DNA of 64,000 nucleotides from contig NC_083574.1 of the NCBI RefSeq assembly GCF_027579695.1, forward strand, positions 47,004,559 to 47,068,558, read 5' to 3'. The stretch is from Neoarius graeffei. Lineage: Eukaryota; Chordata; Actinopteri; Siluriformes; Ariidae. Below are positions 9,650-20,180 of this stretch, one piece after another. The position numbers were made by a program, and so were the translations under genes. How positions within the stretch are numbered: position 1 is the first letter of the stretch; each line of letters starts with the position of its first letter. The notes under the pieces were generated by a model. It saw only the letters and a program-made list of their open reading frames with translations, was not told where the DNA came from and made no database searches.

Positions 9650-9840
9650 TACATTACATTATAGGCATTTAGCAGATGCTCTTACCCAGCGCGATGTACA
9701 ACATATCCCAAGCAGCCTGGGGAGCATTTGGGGGTTAGGTGCCTTGCTCAAGGGCACTTCAGCCATTCCTGCTGGTCCAAGCATTCGAACCTGTGACCTT
9801 TTTCTCCCAAAGCTGCTTCTCTAACCATTAGGCCATGGCC
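9650..9840 (-). repeat. Second tRNA-like SINE family, reverse orientation
   Basis: CATTACATTACATTATAGGC and CATTTAGCAGATGCTCTTAC, then GGTGCCTTGCTCAAGGGCAC and a B-box-like region AGCATTCGAACCTGTGACC near 9778-9800 and TCTAACCATTAGGCCATGGC near the end. This is the layout of a common fish tRNA-derived SINE read from its 3' end. It differs in its 3' half from the DANA-like family. Confidence 0.55.
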
Positions 9841-10379
9841 TTCAAAAATAATGAAATTAAATGTTTCTACATTTAAAAACATCTATCATGAGCAGTAAAC
9901 AGTAATAAATGGGGGAACAAAAAGCCAACATTTGGTGTGACTGCCCTTTGTTTCAAGAAACAGTATTAAAGAAATACTGAAGAAACAGGGTACAGTGAGT
10001 GCAGTTTTATAAGGAAATGAGCTGTACATTTTACTGAGTATCTTGCAGAACCAGTCACAGTTCTTCTGGAGACTTTCAGAAATTCAGCAGGCTTCATTAT
10101 GTTATTTGTCTGAAAAGTTGTCTCTTGCATAATACGCTGCATTCTTTACTGACATGCAATAATTTTTCTGTGATATTTAATTTTGTCCTGAGAACTAATG
10201 TTTGGAAATCTAAAATGTTTTTGTACTGGTTCAATAATGTAAAAGTCATAAAATAAAAACCTATTCCAAAGTTTTTACTAAAAAAAAGGGGGGGGGGAGG
10301 CAAAGACCTTTGCATAGTACTGTACTTCTCTCTTCCAATACTGGCCCTTTCTCTTAAAAATGTCCTCCAATATTTCTCC
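9841..10379. other. No gene seen; AT-rich flank of the hAT copy
   Basis: AT-rich single-copy-looking sequence with an A7-G9 run near 10280-10299. It ends in ATTTCTCC (10372-10379), the left target duplication of the next element. No coding signal. Confidence 0.4.
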
Positions 10380-10499
10380 CAGAGGTGGACAGTAACGAAG
10401 TTCATTTGCTTGAGTACTTTACTTAAGTACACTTTTTGAGTATCTGTACTTTACTGGAGTAATTTTTTTTTAAAAAAACTTATGACTTTAACTTCACTA

Positions 10500-10791
10500 A
10501 TCTGTGGTTGGTAGAAGAGAGCAACTGGACTTGCTTGAAGATTCTTGAAAACATTTCACCTCTCATCCGAAAGGCTTCCTCAGTTCTGTCTGACTAGTAG
10601 GGAGTATCAGGTATTTATCCTCTCATGGATCATCATAGAATCCGAATTCTGATGGCTGCATTGTAGGTGGCTGATAAAAGATGTCTTAGACACCCACCTC
10701 TGTTCAGTGAATCTTCAAGCAAGTCCAGTTGCTCTCTTCTACAACCACAGATTACTATGTACCTGGATGACTGAGAATCTTCACAGACATG
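10500..10791. mobile_element. Retroposed fragment with inverted arms and 13-bp TSD
   Basis: TTTAACTTCACTA occurs at 10487-10499 and 10792-10804, an exact 13-bp duplication around a 292-bp insert. The insert has inverted arms of about 40 bp, CAACTGGACTTGCTTGAAGA and its complement near 10715-10745. The reverse strand contains CTGAGGAAGCCTTTCGGATG and AGAGGTGAAATG, text I associate with Penelope-like element ends in fish. A 13-bp duplication favours retroposition over a DNA transposon. Confidence 0.5.
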
Positions 10792-11025
10792 TTTAACTTC
10801 ACTACATTTGAAAGGCAAATATCGTACTTTTCACTCCACTACATTTCTATCAAGGTCCTCGTTACTCATTACTATGAAGCAGCTTTGAAAGTGGATGTTT
10901 TTTTCTTTTCTTTTCTAAAACGTGATGTTTTTTTCGCAGGTGACACTGAGACAGCCCATCAGTAATCACTAGGGTCAGGTCACGTCCATACACTGTATAA
11001 AATAAAGATCAATGATTTCTCCACA

Positions 11026-11396
11026 GGCGGCACGGTGGTGTAGTGGTTAGCGCTGTCGCCTCACAGCAAGAAGGTCCGGGTTCGAGCCCCATGGCCGGCA
11101 AGGGCCTTTCTGTGTGGAGTTTGCATGTTCTCCCCGTGTCCGCGTGGGTTTCCTCCGGGTGCTCCGGTTTCCCCCACAGTCCAAAGACATGCAGGTTAGG
11201 TTAACTGGTGACTCTAAATTGACCGTAGGTGTGAATGTGAGTGTGAATGGTTGTCTGTGTCTATGTGTCAGCCCTGTGATGACCTGGCGACTTGTCCAGG
11301 GTGTACCCCGCCTTTCACCCGTAGTCAGCTGGGATAGGCTCCAGCTTGCCTGCGACCCTGTAGAACAGGATAAAGCGGCTAGAGATAATGAGATAA
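11026..11396 (+). repeat. tRNA-derived SINE (full length)
   Basis: Main-subfamily SINE with intact A box and B box text, inserted into the hAT copy. The 12-bp duplication GATTTCTCCACA is exact at 11014-11025 and 11397-11408. Confidence 0.9.
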
Positions 11397-11439
11397 GATT
11401 TCTCCACAGCATTATTTAACACAATCAGTTGATGGCAGA

Positions 11440-11619
11440 ATGGAAGGAGGCAGTTCTTCTGGGGAGTGCACGCACCCATGGCCATACCTGGAACCCATGT
11501 CTCAGTTTTCTGAAAGGAATAAAGAGTCATTTCATTTTAAACATTTGCTTTGTTTGCCTAAAACAGAACACGTCACAGCCTACAAAAACTTGCTGTCTGA
11601 CCTGCAGAAGCATTTTGAG
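11440..11619 (+). pseudogene. N-terminal BED-like zinc finger exon of a hAT transposase (relic)
   Basis: An open frame reads WPYLEPMSQF, FHFKHLLCLPKTEHVTAYKN and LLSDLQKHFE, then reaches a splice donor (GAG followed by GTATGT at 11620). The pattern of aromatic start, CLLCLPK with a later H is typical of the first zinc-finger exon of BED-containing hAT transposases. The first cysteine of the expected CxxC pair is missing (HLLC), so zinc binding is probably lost. No downstream transposase exons remain in the element. Confidence 0.55.
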
Positions 11620-12397
11620 GTATGTAAACATTTTATTCCAAGAGAAAGTTTGTAATGAAGTTGTCTGTGCTTTTAGAGCTAGCGATAATGTTGCAATAGC
11701 TATGCAGTCTGGTTAGTCAAATGACTTTCTCTGGATTTGCCCACCAAGTTGCCACAGCCTTGTCCACGGCTAACATTTACACATAGCTAGTTAACTTGGA
11801 CACCATTAGTTAGCATGTAAAAACGGAGTTACGCTAACATGAATAATGTTAACTTATCTGAAGTGGTTTCAGAAATAGGTTTTAGCATAATCTTGCCAAA
11901 TAAACAAAATGTAGAAATCTTTCTTTTCTAGTAATGTTAGCTAGCCAATATGATTTCGAGATTGAAAAGATTTTGCTAGCATGTCAGGTGGAGCTTCACT
12001 GACTAGCTAGCTTAACGTTAATTCCACAGGCAGATTCATATGTGTATGAATACACACACACATGCATGCACGTGCGCGAGAGACCTGTGAGATGGACAGT
12101 ATTGTACTAGTCAGTGACAACAAATTGCTGAAATTTTTTGTTTTGACGTCAGATGATGGTCTTGTGTTGTTTTTTTTTTTTTGTCTTACTTAAAGCAGTG
12201 TTGCTGTTAGGCAGTTATTAAGCTCGAAGTGTGGACCTGGGTTTTAATCAGGTTGGATTGTCATTTTTATTTTCTGAGCAAGCTGCATTTACAGCTACTC
12301 CACTGTCTTCCTGATTAACATACACATACATGTGTGCACACACTGCCAGAGCTGGGTCAGAACACTACCATGCTGCTTTGTGGGGGTGGAGAGGAGT

Positions 12398-12776
12398 CTC
12401 ATCTCATCTCATTATCTCTAGCCGCTTTATCCTGTTCTACAGGGTTGCAGGCAAGCTGGAGCCTATCCCAGCTGACTACGGGCGAAAGGCGGGGTACACC
12501 CTGGACAAGTCGCCAGGTCATCACAGGGCTGACACATAGACACAGACAACCATTCACACTCACATTCACACCTATGGTCAATTTAGAGTCACCAGTTAAC
12601 CTAACCTGCATGTCTTTGGACTGTGGGGGAAACCGGAGCACCCGGAGGAAACCCACGCGGACACGGGGAGAACATGCAAACTCCGCACAGAAAGGCCCTC
12701 GCCGGCCACGGGGCTCGAACCCGGACCTTCTTGCTGTGAGGCGACAGTGCTAACCACTACACCACCGTGCCACCCC
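12398..12776 (-). repeat. tRNA-derived SINE (full length), reverse
   Basis: Complete main-subfamily SINE on the - strand. The 12-bp duplication GTGGAGAGGAGT flanks it at 12386-12397 and 12777-12788. It lies inside the hAT copy. Confidence 0.9.
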
Positions 12777-12796
12777 GTGGAGAGGAGTGTTACAAT

Positions 12797-14090
12797 TAAA
12801 AAATAATAATAATAAAAAAAAGACAATGGCTCTTTTTCAGTTCAGTTGTGTTTCATTTTGTAATATTTTACCAGGTGTTTATTCTCCAGGTTCTACAAGC
12901 TAGTCAGTAAATCCAGTCGGTTGTTTCAGAAGCATTAGGTTTTGTAAGTGATATGGCAATAATACAAAGATTCGTTGACAGAAAATGTACTTTTAATACT
13001 TAAGTATTTTTAAAAGCAAATACTTCAGTACTTTAACCTAAGTAAAATTTTGACTCTACAACTTTCACTTGGGGGCGGCATGGTGGTGTAGTGGTTAGCA
13101 CTGTCACCTCACAGCAAGAAGGTCCGGGTTCGAGCCCCGTGGCCGGCGAGGGCCTTTCTGTGTGGAGTTTGCATGTTCTCCCCGTGTCCACGTGGGTTTC
13201 CTCCGGGTGCTCCGGTTTCCCCCACAGTCCAAAGACATGCAGGTTAGGTTAACTGGTGACTCTAAATTGAGCGTAGGTGTGAATGTGAGTGTGAATGGTT
13301 GTCTGTGTCTATGTGTCAGCCCTGTGATGACCTGGCGACTTGTCCAGGGTGTACCCCGCCTTTCGCCCGTAGTCAGCTGGGATAGGCTCCAGCTTGCCTG
13401 CGACCCTGTAGAAGGATAAAGCGGCTAGAGATAATGAGATGAGATGAGAATAATAAAAAAAAGACAATGGCTCTTTTTCAGTTCAGTTGTGTTTCATTTT
13501 GTAATATTTTACCAGGTGTTTATTCTCCAGGTTCTACAAGCTAGTCAGTAAATCCAGTCGGTTGTTTCAGAAGCATTAGGTTTTGTAAGTGATATGGCAA
13601 TAATACAAAGATTCGTTGACAGAAAATGTACTTTTAATACTTAAGTATTTTTAAAAGCAAATACTTCAGTACTTTAACCTAAGTAAAATTTTGACTCTAC
13701 AACTTTCACTTGGGGGCGGCATGGTGGTGTAGTGGTTAGCACTGTCACCTCACAGCAAGAAGGTCCGGGTTCGAGCCCCGTGGCCGGCGAGGGCCTTTCT
13801 GTGTGGAGTTTGCATGTTCTCCCCGTGTCCACGTGGGTTTCCTCCGGGTGCTCCGGTTTCCCCCACAGTCCAAAGACATGCAGGTTAGGTTAACTGGTGA
13901 CTCTAAATTGAGCGTAGGTGTGAATGTGAGTGTGAATGGTTGTCTGTGTCTATGTGTCAGCCCTGTGATGACCTGGCGACTTGTCCAGGGTGTACCCCGC
14001 CTTTCGCCCGTAGTCAGCTGGGATAGGCTCCAGCTTGCCTGCGACCCTGTAGAACAGGATAAAGCGGCTAGAGATAATGAGATGAGATGA
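12797..14090. repeat. 641-bp tandem duplication including a SINE
   Basis: The block from AATAATAAAAAAAAGACAAT through the following SINE is present twice in tandem: landmarks at 13081 and 13722 are 641 bp apart. The two units are almost identical; the visible difference is TGTAGAAGGAT in the first SINE against TGTAGAACAGGAT in the second. The junction lies at the end of the first SINE tail, near 13448. Such high identity means a recent event or an assembly duplication. Confidence 0.85.
13072..13448 (+). repeat. tRNA-derived SINE, first unit of the duplication
   Basis: Full-length SINE preceded by AACTTTCACTTG. Its right-hand duplication is missing because the second tandem unit begins directly after its GAGATGAGATGAG tail. 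Confidence 0.85.
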
Positions 14091-14091
14091 G
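13713..14091 (+). repeat. tRNA-derived SINE, second unit of the duplication
   Basis: Full-length SINE with AACTTTCACTTG on both sides (13701-13712 and 14092-14103). This marks it as the original insertion whose left flank and body were then duplicated. Confidence 0.9.
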
Positions 14092-14186
14092 AACTTTCAC
14101 TTGTATCGGAGTAACATTTGACCAGTGGGATCTGTACTTTGACTTAAGTAATGAAGTTGGGTACTTTGTCCACCTCTGATTTCTCC

Positions 14187-14685
14187 AGTACAGACCATAT
14201 TCAGGAACATGTCATTAACTTCATACTTTATACATAAGAATAAATGCAACAAGATTGCTCCTAAAATCAGCATTTTGATTGTAGGAATTAATTATATGCA
14301 TTACTTAGTCATTAATAATACAAAAATAACAGATTGTTGAAATGTTATGGTTTTGTATCTAAACCCTTAAGTGTGTGTGTGTGTGTGTGTGTGTGTACAA
14401 TTTGTTTATAGATACAGTATTTACATAATCGTTTGTCTCTGAAGTCAAAATTACTACACACAGCATCAAAAGTAAACGAAGTAGCATTTTTTGTTTTTAA
14501 ATTGAGTTATACTGTGTATTCAAGTATTTGCTTTAGATCGGTCACATGCAGACACATTAGCTTGTTAAATCTATAACACTGACTATACAGATCACTGTTT
14601 GGGGAGGAAAATATATATCACTCATCACAGTTCATCCAGAATCAAGGGTCTGGCCTTCATGGTGAAAAGAGGATTCAAGGCGTCT
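14187..14685. other. No gene seen; contains (GT)n at 14373-14396
   Basis: AT-rich sequence with a GT microsatellite of about 12 units. I see no coding or RNA motif. Confidence 0.4.
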
Positions 14686-14762
14686 GAATGGAGGTGTGGT
14701 TGGGAAGTAGTTAAGGCTCTAGATTACTGATCAAGTGTCAGGGGTTCAAGCCCAGGCAGCTC
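14686..14762 (+). repeat. tRNA-derived SINE head (different family), split
   Basis: GTGTGGTTGGGAAGTAGTTA and GGGGTTCAAGCCCAGGCAGC resemble the A and B boxes of a tRNA-derived SINE head. The body resumes near 16189 with GCTGCCACTGTTGTGCCCTT, so the SINE is split by the element between. Confidence 0.5.
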
Positions 14763-15420
14763 TAATACCCCTTTCATGCCAAGTGGCCAGCCTGGGTAAT
14801 ACCCACATTGAAAGGGTTAGCCTATATTGTCCAACTCAGCTTTGCAACCCACCTTTTGAGCTGAGTTGCTAACAGCCAGGGTGGAACTAATGAATCTCAT
14901 GCAAATAGTGGCACAGTGCTTTGCCCTACGGGTACACACAACATAAACTTCATTTATTTTCAGGCGTATTAAGCAAGACAAGCTGCATGTGCCTTTTTTT
15001 TTCTCAAGTTACTCAGCATGTTCAGGGTGAAAACAAATACCTCTTTCATACCAAAGACCAGGTTGGACCTGTTCAACCCTTCTTTTATCAATTCAAACAA
15101 AACAATGCAGCTGAAATAAAGCACGTGCCTGTTCTCGCACATCTCCTTGACTATAATTATTAGGCAATACTCTTTATGCACTGAGTCACTGTACTCCGTT
15201 TCTCTGCACGCTTGCTGTTTTTATGACATTAAAATGTGCACGAGCACCAGCTCACACTATTTCATGCACACACACACACACAGCACATGAGTGGCGAATT
15301 AAACCTGAAAATGTGAATAAAAGTATTTCGATGCACATTATTTGTGCATGCAAAATGTGCTTCATTATTTCTTAAGTTATTTATGTTAATGAGTGCTAGA
15401 TGATGTCACATCATTAAAAC

Positions 15421-15785
15421 TTCCATCCGTCCATCGCTGCTTATCCTGTGCAGGGTCGCAGGCAAGCTGGAGCCTATCTCAGCTGACTACGGGTGAGAGG
15501 CGGGGTACACCCTGGACATGTCGCCAGATCATCGCAGGGCTGACACACAGAGACAAACAACCATTCACACTCACATTCACACCTACGGTCAATTTAGAGC
15601 CACCAGTTAACCTAACCTGCATGTCTTTGGACTGTGGGGGAAACCGGAGCACCCAGAGGAAACCCACGTGGACACAGGGGGAACATGCAAACTCCACACA
15701 GAAAGGCCCTCGCTGGCCACGGGGCTCGAACCCGGACCTTCTTGCTGTGAGGCGACAGTGCTAACCACTACACCACCGTGCCACC
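15421..15785 (-). repeat. tRNA-derived SINE, reverse
   Basis: Full-length - strand SINE with a CCATCCGTCCATCG tail. The exact 13-bp duplication ACATCATTAAAAC is at 15408-15420 and 15786-15798. Confidence 0.9.
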
Positions 15786-15972
15786 ACATCATTAAAACAT
15801 TTACGGACCGGTTAATTTCTCTAAAATTGTTTGAACACAATTTTTTTTACTTTGCTTGTACAAACAAATTTAAATACTTATTGATGTTCTTATCACATCG
15901 GGTACCAACTAAAGCCATCACAGAGAGACGCTGCAGCCAAGAGGAAAAGAGTGTGTGAGAGCCAGACACTCT

Positions 15973-15974
15973 GA

Positions 15975-16024
<50 letters not shown>
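15973..16024. repeat. (TG)n(AG)n microsatellite
   Basis: A compound run of about 11 TG units followed by about 15 AG units. Confidence 0.9.
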
Positions 16025-16029
<5 letters not shown>

Positions 16030-16188
16030 TAATTGTTATGCATCTCTCCAGGGTTGTAACCCAGATCCTTTCTGAATTGTCATGACCAAGGGTTAACCAG
16101 TGTTGACTCTTTTGGTTTGAATTGACAAAAGAAGGGTTGAACAATAGTCAAATAACCTCAGTCCAACTCTGGTCTTTGGTATGAAAGA

Positions 16189-16280
16189 GGTAGAAGCTGC
16201 CACTGTTGTGCCCTTGAACAAGGCCTTTAACCCTGTCTGCTCCAGGGGCATCACTTCACGGCTGACCCTGTGCTCTGACC
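16189..16280 (+). repeat. SINE body, right part of the copy begun at 14686
   Basis: GCCACTGTTGTGCCCTTGAA, AAGGCCTTTAACCCTGTCTG and CTGACCCTGTGCTCTGACC are the standard body text of a tRNA-derived fish SINE whose head is at 14686-14762. Confidence 0.5.
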
Positions 16281-17271
16281 ACAACTTCCTGATGAGCTGG
16301 AATATAATTTTACTGTGCTATAAAGAATATGTGGCAAGACTTCTTCAGTTACTTCCTCACAAAAAAAGAACACTGAGGTATCCTTGTTTTTTTTTCCACT
16401 TCGCAATTTGAATATGACGTCATTCAAACTTGTAATTACCACTTGCAAGGCAAGGCAAATCTACAGTCATTAACACATGAAAAGTAGGAAAAATCCATTT
16501 GAAAGTTCCAGCTTTTTTTCCGGAGAGCTCAAATTTTTTTAAATTAATAAACATGAAAGTAATACAACGAGAAAACACAAAAGGCGATGTTAGGGGGTTC
16601 TATACAAGCAGAAATCACAGAAATATATTAGGAAAGAAATATGTTAAAAGTACACATAAATCCAAGGTTTTGAGGGCTTTGGGGGATTTTTTAGAGAAAA
16701 AAAAAGGTTTTTAATGTATTGCTTGGTTTCTCTTTCAAACACAATAAAAGAGGGTTTCGCATTAGAAAATTTTGACTTGTGTGCTTTAGTAAGTATTAAG
16801 TTGATTTTCCGAAGAGCTCTAATTTCTCCGAGTTGCGATTCCATGACGTCAATTCAACATGGTGGCGCTCATAGAAAAAAAAGAAGAAAAAAAAACCCAC
16901 CAGTGTGATTTAAGGTTTTTAATGTTGTCTTTAATTGATTTCTTTTTATATTCAAAATCACTAAATACTGTGTTGTACTTTGATAATTGACATGTTGAAT
17001 TCTTTCTGCAAGATTTTTAATCAAGTTGCTCTTTGATGTAGATCTAATTTTTGTCACTGTTCACAGTGAATTAGCCTATCACATCCACTTTAAAAAATAA
17101 ACAATAATCAAACAACTGTTTAATTCCAGCTTACAAAATTAACAGTGTTAATTTTATTTCCGACTTCAAGACGGCTGAGTTCCTTCTGAATGCTCTAATG
17201 TGGAGGTTATTATGAGATCGTCTTCTTCCTCCATGTCCAGTACTGTTGCCAGGTCGGGGTCCATGTGGACC
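16281..17271. other. No clear gene; short acidic reading frame at the right end
   Basis: Mostly AT-rich. Near 16835-16870 TGACGTCA precedes CAACATGGTGGCGC. On the - strand, about 17265 down to 17167, ATGGACCCCGACCTGGCAAC opens a 32-codon frame beginning MDPDLATVLDMEEEDDLI and ending at a TGA. It has good codon texture but no family I recognise; it may be the tail of a cut-up transposon or host exon. Confidence 0.25.
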
Positions 17272-17506
17272 CTATTGATCAGACCTGGGCATTTTACGGC
17301 CCGCGGGCCGCATCCGGCCCTTTGGTTCATTCTGACCGGCCCGCGTAAGGTTAATTAGAAATTACAAAATAAATGTATTTTCTAATTTTACCTCATGCAT
17401 AGACTGAATGTGCATTGCTTTTATTTTGAAGTTGTTCAACAAAAACGCAATGCGCACGACATGAACATGACTTTTTTTTTCTTTTTTTTATTACAGATAA
17501 CAAACA

Positions 17507-17884
17507 GGCGGCACGGTGGTGTAGTGGTTAGCGCTGTCGCCTCACAGCAAGAAGGTCCGGGTTCGAGCCCCGGGGCCGGCGAGGGCCTTTCTGTGTGGAG
17601 TTTGCATGTTCTCCCCGTGTCCGCGTGGGTTTCCTCCGGGTGCTCCGGTTTCCCCCACAGTCCAAAGACATGCAGGTTAGGTTAACTGGTGACTCTAAAT
17701 TGACCGTAGGTGTGAATGTGAGTGTGAATGGTTGTCTGTGTCTATGTGTCAGCCCTGTGATGACCTGGCGACTTGTCCAGGGTGTACCCCGCCTTTCGCC
17801 CGTAGTCAGCTGGGATAGGCTCCAGCTTGCCTGCGACCCTGTAGAAGGATAAAGCGGCTAGAGATAATGAGATGAGATGAGATG
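17507..17884 (+). repeat. tRNA-derived SINE
   Basis: Full-length + strand SINE. AGATAACAAACA precedes it (17495-17506) and AGATAACAACAAACA follows it, an imperfect duplication. Confidence 0.85.
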
Positions 17885-18590
17885 AGATAACAACAAACAA
17901 GCACAGAATTGTATGAACGAAAGAAAGATACAATAACTACACGCCAGGGGTTATACAGTATACATACATAAAGCAAAAACACACATTTACAATACAATAT
18001 TAAACTTCGTACACAGTTTCACAGTCTTGATAGCTTTTGTGTTAAGTGAGGCAGAAATGGTATTAATATAAATCTCTAGATCTTTAGCAAAATAAGTAAA
18101 GGATGGCTTAATTCTTATGACCTTGCACTTATGAATATGGAATTTAGCTAAAATAATAATTAAATTACAAAGAAAATATTCCTCCTCCAACTCCTTGCTA
18201 TAAGTGGTAAAACCAAATAAAACATCTTGTAAACGTAACTGAAAAGTATCACAGATATGGTCAATTATAAAACGACAGATTTTACGCCAAAATTCTTTTG
18301 AGAAGTCACAAAACCAAAAGAGATGAATGAGTGATTCTGAATGTGTATTACAAAAGGTACAATTGGTATTAATATCTTTTCTGAACTTAGCTAAGTAGGA
18401 TTTCACCGGGTAACAACGATGCATAATTTTAAAAGAAACTTCTTTTACTTTATTAACTAGTAGAAATCTGCTGGGTAGCGTCCAAGTCTTGGCCCAACAT
18501 ATATTTTGGGCATATCCACTCCAAGCTGAGATAGCACATGGTACTGAAATAAAGTCCTTTAGAAATAGATTGCGCACACATCGGTTATTA

Positions 18591-20180
18591 CAAAAAAGTT
18601 GGGACAAAGTACAAATTGTAAATAAAAACGGAATGCAATGATGTGGAAGTTTCAAAATTCCATATTTTATTCAGAATAGAACATAGATGACATATCAAAT
18701 GTTTAAACTGAGGAAATGTATCATTTAAAGAGAAAAATTAGGTGATTTTAAATTTCATGACAACAACACATTTCAAAAAAGTTGGGACAAGGCCATGTTT
18801 ACCACTGTGAGACATCCCCTTTTCTCTTTACAACAGTCTGTAAACGTCTGGGGACTGAGGAGACAAGTTGCTCAAGTTTAGGGATAGGATTGTTAACCCA
18901 TTCTTGTTTAATGTAGGATTCTAGTTGCTCAACTGTCTTAGTTCTTTGTCATATCTTCCGTTTTATGATGCGCCAAATGTTTTCTATGGGTGAAAGATCT
19001 GGACTGCAGGCTGGCCAGTTCAGTACCCGGACCCTTCTTCTACGCAGCCATGATGCTGTAATTGATGCAGTATGTGGTTTGGCATTGTCATGTTGGAAAA
19101 TGCAAGGTCTTCCCTGAAAGAGACGTCGTCTGGATGGGAGCATATGCTGCTCTAGAACCTGGATATACCTTTCAGCATTGATGGTGTCTTTCCAGATGTG
19201 TAAGCTGCCCATGCCACACGCACTAATGCAACCCCATACCATCAGAGATGCAGGCTTCTGAACTGAGCATTGATAATAACTTGGGTCATCCTTTTCCTCT
19301 TTAGTCCGAATGACACGGCGTCCCTGATTTCCATAAAGAACTTCAAATTTTGATTCGTCTGACCACAGAACAGTTTTCCACTTTGCCACAGTCCATTTTA
19401 AATGAGCCTTGGCCCAGAGAAGACATCTGCACTTCTGGATCATGTTTAGATACAGCTTCTTCTTTGAACTACAGAGTTTTAGCTGGCAACAGCGTCTGGC
19501 ACGGTGAATTGTGTTCACAGATAATGTTCTCTGGAAATATTCCTGAGCTCATTTTGTGATTTCCAATACAGAAGCATGCCTGTATGTGATGCAGTGCTGT
19601 CTAAGGGCCCGAAGATCACGGGCACCCAGTACGGTTTTCCGGCCTTGACCCTTACGCACAGAGATTCTTCCAGATTCTCTGAATCTTTTGATGATATTAT
19701 GCACTGTAGATGATGATATGTTCAAACTCTTTGCAATTTTACACTGTCGAACTCCTTTCTGATATTGCTCCACTATTTGTCGGTGCAGAATTAGGGGGAT
19801 TGGTGATCCTCTTCCCATCTTTACTTCTGAGAGCTGCTGCCACTCCAAGATGCTCTTTTTATACCCAGTCATGTTAATGACCTATTGCCAATTGACCTAA
19901 TGAGTTGCAATTTGGTCCTCCAGCTGTTCCTTTTTTGTACCTTTAACTTTTCCAGCCTCTTATTGCCCCTGTCCCAACTTTTTTGAGATGTGTTGCTGTC
20001 ATGAAATTTCAAATGAGCCAATATGTGGCATGAAATTTCAAAATGTCTCACTTTTGACATTTGATATGTTCTCTATTTTCTATTGTGAATACAATATCAG
20101 TTTTTGAGATTTGTAAATTATTGCATTCCATTTTTATTTACAATTTGTACTTTGTCCCAACTTTTTTGGAATCGGGGTTG
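18591..20180 (-). mobile_element. Tc1-like transposon inside the LINE (copy 1, dead)
   Basis: It shares sequence throughout with the copy at 52467-54071. The right terminal repeat (CTTTTTTGGAATCGGGGTTG) is intact and followed by TA. The left terminal repeat lacks about 12 outermost bases, starting at CAAAAAAGTTGGGACAAAG. Transposase pieces are on the - strand at 19872-19549 (paired helix-turn-helix DNA-binding region with [19 protein letters not shown]) and 19518-18949 (catalytic region with [15 protein letters not shown] and [11 protein letters not shown]). A frameshift between them and an early stop after RIIKRKI inactivate it. Confidence 0.85.

Larger units (their letters stand above)
10380..14178. 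mobile_element. hAT transposon copy, 3.8 kb, TSD ATTTCTCC
   Basis: The element begins CAGAGGTGGACAGTAACG and ends with TTTGTCCACCTCTG; CAGAGGTGGAC is the exact terminal repeat. The 8-bp sequence ATTTCTCC lies immediately outside each end (10372-10379 and 14179-14186). An 8-bp duplication with CAG...CTG ends is diagnostic of hAT. Subterminal CTTTACTTAAGTAC-type text recurs at both ends. The only coding relic is a BED-like exon at 11440-11619. Four SINE copies, a small retroposon and a 641-bp tandem duplication account for much of its length. Confidence 0.85.
14763..16190. mobile_element. TIR element splitting a SINE (unclassified)
   Basis: The left end reads AATACCCCTTTCATGCCAAG and the reverse complement of the right end reads CTACCTCTTTCATACCAAAG then ACCAGAGTTGG. 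A third copy of the motif, AATACCTCTTTCATACCAAA, sits at about 15038. AGCT is shared at the two junctions with the SINE. The element has no recognisable transposase and contains a SINE (15421-15785) and TG/GA microsatellites. The superfamily is unknown. Confidence 0.45.

Noticed and set aside
11047-11412. Protein-like frames of 70-150 residues recurring on both strands of every SINE (for example LTCMSLDCGGNRSTRRKP and GFLRVLRFPPQSKDMQVRL)
   Set aside because: They are translations of the same repeated non-coding SINE. They keep sense only because the copies are similar; ends vary with flank.
16093-16448. Several 60-80-residue frames
   Set aside because: They overlap SINE body text and simple repeats and have no recognisable domain.
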